A DNA stretch of 9,019 bases from Comamonas sp. lk (GTDB lineage: Bacteria; Pseudomonadota; Gammaproteobacteria; Burkholderiales; Burkholderiaceae_C), in NCBI GenBank assembly GCA_945875225.1, contig CAMCJY010000063.1:1-9019 (forward strand), read 5' to 3'. The first letter of the stretch is position 1. Each line of letters begins with the position of its first letter. Below, in pieces: positions 1 to 6,323 of the stretch. The position numbers were made by a program, and so were the translations under genes. The notes below the pieces were generated by a model. That model saw nothing but the letters and a program-made list of their open reading frames with translations. It had not been told where the DNA came from and made no database searches.

Positions 1-936
1 GAAAAAGTCGATGCCCAGGTGACCGAGGCCGCAATCGACAAGACGATTGATATTCTGCGCAAACAGCGCCGCACCTTTGCCCAGCGCCCGCAGGACGCTG
101 CAGCCCAGGACAGCGACCGTGCCACCGTGGACTTTGAAGGCAAGATCGATGGCGAGTTGTTTGATGGCGGCAAGGCAGAGGATTTCCAGTTCATTTTGGG
201 CGATGGCCAAATGCTCAAAGAATTTGAAGAAGCCACCCGTGGCATGAAGCTGGGCGAGAGCAAGACTTTCCCCTTGGTCTTCCCCGAGGACTACCAAGGC
301 AAAGACGTTGCGGGCAAAACTGCGGATTTCATGGTTACGGTCAAGAAGCTGGAGGCGGCACATTTGCCCGAGGTGGACGACGCGCTGGCCCGCAGCCTGG
401 GTATTGCCGACGCGACCGTGGCGGCACTGCGCGAAGACATCAGCAAAAACCTGCAACGTGAAGTTAAGGCACGCCTGCTGTCACGCAATAAGCAAGGCGT
501 CATGGAAGCGCTGATTTCCAAATCCGAGTTGGACCTGCCCAAGGCGAGCGTCCAGGCCGAGGTAGAGCGACTGGTCGCTGACGCCCGCGCGAATCTGAAG
601 CAGCGTGGCATCAAGGATGCGGACAACGCTCCGATCCCCGAGGAACTGTTTACCGCGCAGGCCGAGCGCCGTGTGCGCCTGGGCCTGGTGGTGGGCGAAC
701 TGGTGCGCGCGAAGCAATTGCAGGCAACGCCAGCCCAGATCAAGCAGCACGTAGAAGAACTGGCCTCCAGCTATGAGAACCCAGCGGAAGTGGTCCGCTG
801 GTACTACGGCGACCAGAACCGTATGAGCGAGGTCGAGTCCGTGGTGATCGAGAACAATGTGACCGAGTTTGTCCTGTCCCAGGTCAAGGTTACCGAGAAG
901 GCTATCTCCTTTGACGAGTTAATGGGGCAGAATTGA
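1..936 (+). CDS. tig: Trigger factor, 3' part (ribosome-associated chaperone and prolyl isomerase)
   Basis: The reading frame is open from base 1 (EKVDAQVTEA...) to the TGA at 934-936, so this is the C-terminal ~311 residues of a protein normally about 430-440 aa long. The missing part is the N-terminal ribosome-binding domain. Visible first is the FKBP-type peptidyl-prolyl isomerase domain (ATVDFEGKIDGELFDGG ... GDGQMLKEFEE ... GMKLGESKTF ... FPEDYQGKDVAGK), encoded at about 120-355. The helical, substrate-cradling C-terminal domain follows. Trigger factor binds near the ribosome exit tunnel and shields nascent chains. tig upstream of clpP-clpX-lon is the usual proteobacterial order and supports the call. 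The 57-bp gap to clpP shows no T-run terminator, so read-through into clpP is plausible. Confidence 0.97.
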   Translation, partial: EKVDAQVTEAAIDKTIDILRKQRRTFAQRPQDAAAQDSDRATVDFEGKIDGELFDGGKAEDFQFILGDGQMLKEFEEATRGMKLGESKTFPLVFPEDYQGKDVAGKTADFMVTVKKLEAAHLPEVDDALARSLGIADATVAALREDISKNLQREVKARLLSRNKQGVMEALISKSELDLPKASVQAEVERLVADARANLKQRGIKDADNAPIPEELFTAQAERRVRLGLVVGELVRAKQLQATPAQIKQHVEELASSYENPAEVVRWYYGDQNRMSEVESVVIENNVTEFVLSQVKVTEKAISFDELMGQN

Positions 937-993
937 GTTGCAGCTTGGTGCCGCGCTCTGGCGGCTCGAACTGAACCTAACTAGGGAAAAACT

Positions 994-1617
994 ATGAATT
1001 TCGAAATGCCGGGAAGCAACCCCACCCGCGCCCTGGGCATGGTGCCCATGGTTATTGAGCAGTCGGGGCGCGGCGAGCGCTCGTACGACATTTATTCCCG
1101 TTTACTTAAGGAACGGGTCATTTTTTTGGTCGGCCCGGTCAATGACCAGACGGCCAATTTGGTGGTGGCGCAGTTGTTATTCCTGGAAAGTGAAAACCCG
1201 GACAAAGATATTTCCTTTTATATCAACTCGCCCGGCGGTTCGGTAAGTTCGGGCATGGCGATTTTTGACACCATGAATTTCATCAAGCCTGACGTGTCCA
1301 CCCTGTGCATCGGCATGGCGGCCAGCATGGGCGCGTTTTTGCTGGCGGCCGGCGCCAAGGACAAGCGCTTTTCGCTGCCCAATTCCAAAGTCATGATCCA
1401 CCAGCCTCTGGGCGGTACCCAGGGCCAGGCCACGGAAATCGAAATCCATGCGCGTGAGATTCTCAAAACGCGCGAACAGCTCAACAAAATCTTGGCAGAG
1501 CGCACCGGCCAGCCCTTGGAAAAAATCGCCCGCGACACCGAGCGCGATTACTACCTGTCTGCCGACGAGGCCAAAGACTACGGCCTGGTGGACCAGGTGA
1601 TTGCCAAGCGGCCTTGA
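994..1617 (+). CDS. clpP: ATP-dependent Clp protease proteolytic subunit ClpP
   Basis: 207 aa, the usual length. This is the serine peptidase that forms the double-heptamer chamber and degrades substrates fed by ClpX or ClpA. The catalytic triad is readable: Ser111 in GMAASMGAFLL, His136 in VMIHQPLGG and Asp185 in DTERDYYLSA. This is the same numbering as the unprocessed E. coli enzyme. The N-terminal ~14 residues (MNFEMPGSNPTRAL) resemble the propeptide that ClpP removes itself, leaving mature MVPMVIEQ-type ends. The start at 994 is supported by a GGGAAA purine tract about 8-13 nt upstream and by the family length. It lies between tig and clpX as usual. The intrinsic terminator after it suggests that much of its message ends before clpX. 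Confidence 0.98.
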   Translation: MNFEMPGSNPTRALGMVPMVIEQSGRGERSYDIYSRLLKERVIFLVGPVNDQTANLVVAQLLFLESENPDKDISFYINSPGGSVSSGMAIFDTMNFIKPDVSTLCIGMAASMGAFLLAAGAKDKRFSLPNSKVMIHQPLGGTQGQATEIEIHAREILKTREQLNKILAERTGQPLEKIARDTERDYYLSADEAKDYGLVDQVIAKRP

Positions 1618-1644
1618 GGTTGCGCGCTCCCCGAGGGTAAAACG

Positions 1645-1674
1645 GCGTCTTTCTGCTCGAAAGACGCTTTTTTT
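1645..1674 (+). terminator. Intrinsic terminator between clpP and clpX
   Basis: Perfect 9-bp stem GCGTCTTTC (1645-1653) / GAAAGACGC (1659-1667) with loop TGCTC, followed at once by seven T (1668-1674). It is 27 bp after the clpP stop and 45 bp before the clpX start. It would terminate or attenuate transcription from clpP, leaving clpX to read-through or to a promoter of its own. I could not identify such a promoter with confidence in 1675-1719. Confidence 0.88.
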
Positions 1675-1719
1675 ATTTGGTTATCATAAAGACTCACCAG
1701 CTAAAGGTAGAAAATTTAC

Positions 1720-2985
1720 ATGGCCGAAAAAAAAGGCAACTCCAGCGAGAAGAATCTCTACTGCTCGTTTTGCGGCAAAAGTCAGCACGAGGTGAAAAAG
1801 CTGATCGCAGGCCCCTCGGTTTTTGTCTGTGACGAATGTATCGACCTGTGCAACGAGATCATCCGCGATGAATTGCCTGCGGTGTCCAGCGTGTCGAGCG
1901 GCCGCAGCGGCCTGCCCACACCCTCCGAAATAAAAGCCAATTTGGACAACTATGTGATCGGGCAAGAGCCTGCCAAGCGCACTTTGTCGGTGGCGGTGTA
2001 CAACCATTACAAGCGCTTGCGCCATCAAGAGCAGTCTAAAAAAGACGAGGTAGAGCTGAGCAAGAGCAATATCTTGCTGATCGGGCCCACCGGTTCAGGC
2101 AAGACACTTTTGGCGCAGACCTTGGCGCGTATGCTGGATGTGCCCTTTGTGATGGCTGATGCCACGACGCTGACGGAAGCCGGTTATGTGGGCGAGGACG
2201 TGGAAAACATTGTGCTCAAGCTGCTGCAAAGCTGTAATTACGACGTCGAGCGTGCCCAGCGTGGCATTGTGTATATCGACGAAATCGACAAAATTTCCCG
2301 TAAGTCTGACAACCCCTCGATTACGCGCGACGTATCGGGCGAGGGCGTCCAGCAGGCTTTGCTCAAGCTAATCGAAGGCACGATGGCCAGCGTGCCACCC
2401 CAGGGCGGGCGTAAGCACCCCAACCAGGACTTTGTCCAGATCGACACCACCAACATTTTGTTTATTTGTGGCGGTGCTTTTGCCGGCTTGGAAAAAGTGA
2501 TCGAAAACCGAACCCAGTCTTCGGGTATCGGGTTTAGCGCCACGGTGATGAGCAAAGCGCAGCGCAGCCTGACCGAGGTGTTTAAGGATGTGGAGCCGGA
2601 GGACTTGATCAAATTCGGCTTGATTCCCGAGCTGGTCGGTCGTATGCCCGTGGTAGCCACCCTGGCCGAGCTCACCGAAGACGCCATGGTGCAAATTTTG
2701 ACCGAGCCCAAAAACGCTTTGGTCAAGCAATACGCCAAATTGATCGCTATGGAAGGCGCAGAGCTGGAGATCCGGCCCGAAGCGCTGCGCGCCATCGCCA
2801 AGCGTGCCCTGGCCCGCAAAACCGGTGCGCGTGGCTTGCGCTCCATTTTGGAGCAGTCGCTGATCAACACCATGTACGATCTGCCCGATTCCAATGAGGT
2901 AGAAAAAGTGGTGGTGGATGCCTCGACGATTGAGGAAAGCCACCCCCCCTTGCTGGTGTACCGCGAGGTCGCCAAAAAGGCGTGA
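1720..2985 (+). CDS. clpX: ATP-dependent Clp protease ATP-binding subunit ClpX
   Basis: 421 aa, full length. AAA+ unfoldase hexamer that recognises tagged substrates and threads them into ClpP. The N-terminal zinc-binding dimerisation domain has four cysteines (C15, C18, C37, C40; motif CSFC...CDEC). Walker A is GPTGSGKT (122-129), pore loop GYVG (155-158), Walker B IVYIDEID (183-190), and the RKH substrate loop is 231-233. The IGF tripeptide that docks on ClpP is at 270-272, the arginine-finger region ELVGRMP at 304-310, and sensor 2 GARGLR at 369-374. An AAAGGT tract lies about 12-17 nt upstream of the ATG, a slightly long Shine-Dalgarno spacing. The gene sits after the clpP terminator and 129 bp before lon. 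Confidence 0.98.
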   Translation: MAEKKGNSSEKNLYCSFCGKSQHEVKKLIAGPSVFVCDECIDLCNEIIRDELPAVSSVSSGRSGLPTPSEIKANLDNYVIGQEPAKRTLSVAVYNHYKRLRHQEQSKKDEVELSKSNILLIGPTGSGKTLLAQTLARMLDVPFVMADATTLTEAGYVGEDVENIVLKLLQSCNYDVERAQRGIVYIDEIDKISRKSDNPSITRDVSGEGVQQALLKLIEGTMASVPPQGGRKHPNQDFVQIDTTNILFICGGAFAGLEKVIENRTQSSGIGFSATVMSKAQRSLTEVFKDVEPEDLIKFGLIPELVGRMPVVATLAELTEDAMVQILTEPKNALVKQYAKLIAMEGAELEIRPEALRAIAKRALARKTGARGLRSILEQSLINTMYDLPDSNEVEKVVVDASTIEESHPPLLVYREVAKKA

Positions 2986-3063
2986 CCGTATTGCGCGCGG
3001 TCCCGGGCAGTCTTACTTTTTTGTCGGCCTAGTGCGGCTTTGGGACTTTTGACCGCCGCCATG

Positions 3064-3091
3064 CTTGAAATTTCAGAAAACCAGACCATAT
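3064..3091 (+). promoter_or_regulatory. Sigma-32-like heat-shock promoter of lon
   Basis: CTTGAAA (3064-3070), a 13-bp spacer, then GACCATAT (3084-3091). The sigma-32 consensus is CTTGAAA, an 11-16 bp spacer and CCCCATNT. The -35 is perfect and the -10 keeps CCAT.T. Transcription would start around 3098, followed by AAAAGGA (3104-3110) as ribosome-binding site just before the lon ATG at 3115. lon is a known heat-shock gene in E. coli. Assignment here is by motif only. Confidence 0.65.
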
Positions 3092-3114
3092 CGAGCAGAT
3101 AGAAAAGGATTTTT

Positions 3115-5559
3115 ATGTCCGGTTACACCCCCCTAGACGCGCTTCCTATTGACCTGCCCATGTTGCCCTTGCGCGATGTGGTGGTCTTTCCCCATATGGT
3201 CATCCCGCTTTTTGTCGGGCGGCCAAAAAGCATCAAGGCCCTGGAGGCGGCCATGGAAGCGGAGCGCCGCATCATGCTGGTAGCGCAAAAGACCGCTGCC
3301 AAAGACGAGCCCCTGGTCTCGGACATGTTTGACATGGGCTGCGTGTCCACTATTTTGCAGATGCTGAAACTGCCCGATGGCACGGTCAAGGTCTTGGTGG
3401 AGGGCCATCAGCGCGCCAAGGTGAACCGCATTGAGGACGGCGAAACCCATTTCATGGCCAATGTGCTGCCGCTGGATGCGCAGAGCACAGCGGCGGCTGA
3501 GGGTGAGACCCAGGCCAGCGAAATAGAGGCCTTGCGTCGCGCGGTCATGCAGCAATTTGATCTGTACGTCAAGCTGAACAAAAAAATCCCGCCGGAGATA
3601 CTCACCTCCATCGCCAGTATTGACGACCCGGGCCGTTTGGCCGACACCATCGCTGCGCACATGCCCTTGAAGCTTGAAAACAAGCAAACGGTGTTGGCGC
3701 TGCCCTTGGTGAAGGCGCGACTAGAGAATTTGTTTGAGCAAATTGAACGCGAAGTGGACATCCTGAACGTGGATAAAAAAATCCGCGGCCGTGTCAAGCG
3801 GCAAATGGAAAAAAACCAACGTGATTTCTATTTGAATGAGCAGGTCAAGGCGATTCAAAAGGAATTGGGTGATGGCGAAGACGGCGCCGACATCGAGGAA
3901 ATAGAGAAAAAAATCAAGGCCGCGCGTATGCCCAAAGAGGCCTTAAAGAAGGCCGAGGGCGAACTCAAAAAACTACGCCTCATGTCTCCCATGTCGGCCG
4001 AGGCCACGGTGGTGCGCAATTACATTGATGTGCTGGTGGGCTTGCCTTGGGCGACCAAGACCAAGATCAAACACGATTTGGGCAATGCCGAGAAAGTGCT
4101 CAATGAAGACCACTACGGCCTGGACAAAGTCAAAGACCGCATCCTCGAATACCTTGCAGTGCAGCAACGCGTGGACAAGGTCAAAGCCCCGATTCTGTGC
4201 CTGGTCGGGCCGCCTGGCGTGGGTAAGACTTCGCTGGGTCAATCCATTGCCAAAGCCACCGGACGCAAATACGTGCGCATGGCTCTGGGCGGGATGCGCG
4301 ACGAGGCGGAAATCCGTGGCCACCGGCGCACCTACATCGGCGCCATGCCAGGCAAGGTATTGCAGAGCCTGGCCAAGGTCGGCACGCGCAATCCTTTGTT
4401 TCTTTTGGATGAAATAGACAAATTGGGTACGGATTTCCGGGGCGACCCTAGCAGCGCCTTGCTTGAAGTGCTGGACCCGGAACAAAACCACAAGTTTGGC
4501 GACCACTATGTGGAAGTGGACTATGACTTGAGCGATGTGATGTTTGTGGCGACCTCCAACTCCATGAAAATTCCGCCAGCCCTGCTGGACCGCATGGAAG
4601 TGATCCGTCTTTCGGGCTATACCGAAGACGAAAAGACCAGTATCGCCATGACGTATTTGCTGCCCAAGCAAATGAAAAACAACGGCCTCAAAGAAACCGA
4701 ACTGGCGATTGCCGAAGACGCCGTTCGCGACATCGTGCGCTACTACACCCGCGAGGCTGGCGTGCGCTCCCTGGAGCGCGAGCTGTCCAAAATTTGCCGC
4801 AAGGTGGTCAAAGCCTTGTTGCTGAAAAAGCTCATCCCGCAGGTGCTGGTCAATTCGGACAACCTGAACGATTACCTGGGCGTGCGCAAGTACACCTATG
4901 GGCGCGCCGAAGACCAAAACCAGGTCGGGCAGGTGGCGGGCTTGGCTTATACCGAAGTGGGTGGCGATTTGCTCACCATTGAGGCGGCTTTGGTGCCGGG
5001 CAAAGGCTTGATCACCCGCACCGGTTCGCTGGGCGATGTGATGAAGGAATCGGTCGAGGCCGCCCGTACCGTGGTGCGCAGCCGGGCCATGCGCCTGGGC
5101 ATCAAGGACGAGGCTTTTGAAAAGAAAGACCTGCATATCCATGTCCCCGACGGCGCCACGCCCAAGGACGGCCCCAGTGCCGGCGCGGCCATGGCCACAG
5201 CCTTTGTTTCGGCACTCACAGGAATTGCAGTGCGCGGCGATGTGGCGATGACGGGCGAAATCACCTTGCGTGGCGAGATCACCGAAATTGGCGGGCTCAA
5301 AGAGAAATTGCTAGCGGCTCTGCGCGGTGGAATCAAACTGGTTCTGATCCCCGAAGCCAATGCCAAAGACTTGCAGGAGATACCAGAAAACGTGAAAAGT
5401 GGTCTGGAAATTGTGCCGGTGCGCTGGATTGACCAAGTGCTTGAACTGGCGCTGGTTTCGCAGCCAATACCTTTGGCGGACGAGGAGCCTGCCGAGGCCG
5501 TTGTTGTGGTAGGCGCGGTGGTCGTGGAACCGGTGGCGCCAGAGACTTTGAAGCACTGA
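3115..5559 (+). CDS. lon: ATP-dependent Lon protease (class A, Ser-Lys dyad)
   Basis: 814 aa, slightly longer than the ~784-aa E. coli enzyme. Cytosolic AAA+ protease that degrades damaged proteins and short-lived regulators, antitoxins included. The N-terminal substrate-binding domain spans about residues 14-205 (LPMLPLRDVVVFPHMVIPLFVGR), followed by a long coiled helix at about 210-310. The AAA+ module has Walker A GPPGVGKT (365-372), Walker B FLLDEID (429-435) and the GGMRDEAEIRGHRRTYIGAM pore region (392-411). The protease domain has catalytic Ser688 in PKDGPSAG and Lys731 in GGLKEKLLAA, 43 residues later as in E. coli. The C-terminal ~30 residues (from about 785) are a Val/Ala/Glu-rich tail of low complexity beyond the folded core. 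The start is fixed by AAGGA 5-6 nt upstream. No intrinsic terminator is visible before tRNA-Gly. Confidence 0.98.
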   Translation: MSGYTPLDALPIDLPMLPLRDVVVFPHMVIPLFVGRPKSIKALEAAMEAERRIMLVAQKTAAKDEPLVSDMFDMGCVSTILQMLKLPDGTVKVLVEGHQRAKVNRIEDGETHFMANVLPLDAQSTAAAEGETQASEIEALRRAVMQQFDLYVKLNKKIPPEILTSIASIDDPGRLADTIAAHMPLKLENKQTVLALPLVKARLENLFEQIEREVDILNVDKKIRGRVKRQMEKNQRDFYLNEQVKAIQKELGDGEDGADIEEIEKKIKAARMPKEALKKAEGELKKLRLMSPMSAEATVVRNYIDVLVGLPWATKTKIKHDLGNAEKVLNEDHYGLDKVKDRILEYLAVQQRVDKVKAPILCLVGPPGVGKTSLGQSIAKATGRKYVRMALGGMRDEAEIRGHRRTYIGAMPGKVLQSLAKVGTRNPLFLLDEIDKLGTDFRGDPSSALLEVLDPEQNHKFGDHYVEVDYDLSDVMFVATSNSMKIPPALLDRMEVIRLSGYTEDEKTSIAMTYLLPKQMKNNGLKETELAIAEDAVRDIVRYYTREAGVRSLERELSKICRKVVKALLLKKLIPQVLVNSDNLNDYLGVRKYTYGRAEDQNQVGQVAGLAYTEVGGDLLTIEAALVPGKGLITRTGSLGDVMKESVEAARTVVRSRAMRLGIKDEAFEKKDLHIHVPDGATPKDGPSAGAAMATAFVSALTGIAVRGDVAMTGEITLRGEITEIGGLKEKLLAALRGGIKLVLIPEANAKDLQEIPENVKSGLEIVPVRWIDQVLELALVSQPIPLADEEPAEAVVVVGAVVVEPVAPETLKH

Positions 5560-5616
5560 GCGAGCTAAATTCTCGAAAGCGTGTACAGCTGCCCAAAAAA
5601 TGCAGAAATTGCACGC

Positions 5617-5622
5617 TATAAT
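5617..5622 (+). promoter_or_regulatory. -10 box of the tRNA-Gly promoter
   Basis: Exact TATAAT, 12 bp before the first base of mature tRNA-Gly, a normal distance for a stable-RNA promoter. The -35 position (about 5594-5599, CAAAAA) does not match TTGACA well, so the full promoter is inferred mainly from the -10. Confidence 0.6.
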
Positions 5623-5634
5623 TGAAGACGTTTC

Positions 5635-5710
5635 GCGGGAATAGCTCAGTTGGTAGAGCGCAACCTTGCCAAGGTTGAGGTCGAGAGTTCGAGACTCTTT
5701 TCCCGCTCCA
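5635..5710 (+). tRNA. tRNA-Gly, anticodon GCC
   Basis: 76 nt including encoded CCA. Acceptor GCGGGAA (5635-5641) pairs with TTCCCGC (5700-5706), followed by discriminator T and CCA (5708-5710). The D arm is GCTCAGTTGGTAGAGC. The anticodon arm is CAACC/GGTTG with loop TTGCCAA, anticodon GCC at 5668-5670. The T arm is GAGAG-TTCGAGA-CTCTT with one G-T wobble at its base. The gene reads glycine codons GGC and GGT. It lies 75 bp after lon. Confidence 0.97.
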
Positions 5711-5717
5711 CATTCCG

Positions 5718-5745
5718 AAAGGGAAGCCCAGCGCTTCCCTTTTTT
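5718..5745 (+). terminator. Intrinsic terminator after tRNA-Gly
   Basis: Inverted repeat AAAGGGAAGC (5718-5727) / GCTTCCCTTT (5733-5742) with loop CCAGC and a T tract running to 5745. It begins 8 bp after the tRNA CCA end, so it ends the tRNA-Gly transcript and may also serve lon. It implies that tRNA-Cys has its own promoter, or relies on read-through. Confidence 0.88.
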
Positions 5746-5784
5746 CTTAGTCCGGAAATGCATGTCCGGGCAGGTAACGGTTAA

Positions 5785-5858
5785 GGCGCGGTAGCAAAGC
5801 GGTTATGCCCCGGATTGCAAATCCGGTTAGTCCGGTTCGACTCCGGACCGCGCCTCCA
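5785..5858 (+). tRNA. tRNA-Cys, anticodon GCA
   Basis: 74 nt including encoded CCA. Acceptor GGCGCGG (5785-5791) pairs with CCGCGCC (5848-5854). The discriminator is T (5855), the expected U73 identity base for tRNA-Cys, then CCA (5856-5858). The anticodon arm is CCGGA/TCCGG with loop TTGCAAA, anticodon GCA at 5817-5819. The T arm is GTCCG-GTTCGACT-CCGGAC-like with a canonical GTTCGA loop. No clear promoter is visible in the 39 bp after the tRNA-Gly terminator. The accessory genes begin directly downstream, and tRNA 3' ends are common insertion sites, but I found no repeated copy of this 3' end in the window. Confidence 0.96.
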
Positions 5859-5873
5859 TCTAAGCACCAATGT

Positions 5874-5899
5874 TGCGTTTTGCAATTTCGCAAAACGCA
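5874..5899. repeat. Perfect hairpin after tRNA-Cys, possible terminator without T-run
   Basis: TGCGTTTTGC (5874-5883) and GCAAAACGCA (5890-5899) are perfect 10-bp arms around AATTTC. It begins 15 bp after the tRNA-Cys CCA. Neither strand has a T-run after the stem, so it is not a standard intrinsic terminator. It could stabilise the 3' end or be a protein-binding palindrome. Confidence 0.6.
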
Positions 5900-5929
5900 C
5901 CTTCACACACCTCAGCACACTATGGCGTT

Positions 5930-5945
5930 ACCTCTGAAAAGAGGT
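5930..5945 (+). repeat. Short GAAA-tetraloop hairpin upstream of the toxin-antitoxin genes
   Basis: ACCTCT (5930-5935), loop GAAA, AGAGGT (5940-5945): a 6-bp stem capped by a GNRA-type loop. It directly abuts the palindrome at 5945-5961. If transcribed from tRNA-Cys read-through, it could act with the following TTTT as a weak terminator. This is structure seen in sequence only; no function is known. Confidence 0.4.
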
Positions 5946-5961
5946 GTCGTTTTAAACGACA
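5945..5961. promoter_or_regulatory. 17-bp palindrome, candidate operator
   Basis: TGTCGTTT-T-AAACGACA is perfectly symmetric around 5953. It is about 60 bp upstream of the toxin-antitoxin -10 box. It may be an upstream binding site for the ribbon-helix-helix antitoxin or another regulator, but its sequence differs from the promoter-proximal repeat at 5998-6014, so the two need not bind the same protein. Confidence 0.45.
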
Positions 5962-5997
5962 TAACAGCGGTGATTACTAGATGGTGAAGTTCTAAAT

Positions 5998-6018
5998 TAC
6001 GGCAGTTTGCCGTATAAT
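5998..6018 (+). promoter_or_regulatory. Toxin-antitoxin promoter -10 with overlapping operator
   Basis: The inverted repeat TACGGCA (5998-6004) GTT TGCCGTA (6008-6014) runs into an exact TATAAT (6013-6018). The -35 (near 5990, TTCTAA) is weak. A repressor on this repeat would block the -10 box, as expected for autorepression by the antitoxin alone or with its toxin. The start point would be near 6025, leaving a leader of only about 8-17 nt and no Shine-Dalgarno before the antitoxin. Confidence 0.65.
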
Positions 6019-6041
6019 AATATCTAGACCCATTGAAAACC

Positions 6042-6323
6042 ATGCCCACTGCCAACCCTACCGCCCGTCTTGAAGCCAGAATCAGCATCGAGCTGCATGC
6101 AATGCTCAAACGCGCCTCCCAAGCGCAAGGCCGGACGATGACCGATTTCGTCATCGGCGCCGTCCAGGACGCAGCGCAGCGCGCGATCGAACAGTCTGAA
6201 GTTGTTCGGCTCTCTATGGCAGACCAGGAGGTTTTTGCAAAGGCCCTTCTCTCTCCACCGCAGGCAAACGCAGCCCTGGAGCGCGCTTTTGCGCGGCGCA
6301 GCAAGCTTCTCCGTACGGAATGA
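6042..6323 (+). CDS. DUF1778 / TacA-type ribbon-helix-helix antitoxin
   Basis: 93 aa from the ATG at 6042. Recognised as the DUF1778 antitoxin family: the N-terminal ribbon-helix-helix DNA-binding part TARLEARISIELHAMLKRA...GRTMTDFV (about residues 7-45) is followed by the toxin-neutralising C-terminal part (VVRLSMADQEVFAKALLSPP). It should bind operator DNA as a dimer and block the acetyl-CoA site of the partner toxin. An in-frame TTG at 6033 would add three residues; a stop at 6018-6020 prevents any longer form. Neither start has a Shine-Dalgarno, fitting a near-leaderless mRNA from the TATAAT at 6013. The stop overlaps the toxin start (ATGA, 6320-6323), so toxin translation is probably coupled to antitoxin translation. 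Its family is normally labile and degraded by Lon or Clp proteases. Confidence 0.88.
   Translation: MPTANPTARLEARISIELHAMLKRASQAQGRTMTDFVIGAVQDAAQRAIEQSEVVRLSMADQEVFAKALLSPPQANAALERAFARRSKLLRTE

Noticed and set aside
950..965. Hairpin GCCGC/GCGGC between tig and clpP
   Set aside because: It has only 5 bp and no T-run after it; not a convincing terminator or operator.
2238..3089. Minus-strand open frame of 283 codons opposite clpX
   Set aside because: It is antisense to intact ClpX coding sequence, with no family resemblance and no ribosome-binding site of note.
3973..5142. Long minus-strand open frame of 389 codons opposite lon
   Set aside because: It is antisense to the conserved AAA+ and protease domains of Lon; its His/Gln/Ala-rich composition is typical of a shadow frame in GC-rich DNA.
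5311..5763. Minus-strand open frame over the lon 3' end and tRNA-Gly (includes GKESRTLDLNLGKVALYQLS)
   Set aside because: This is the antisense translation of a tRNA gene, a frequent false protein call; the rest is antisense to lon.
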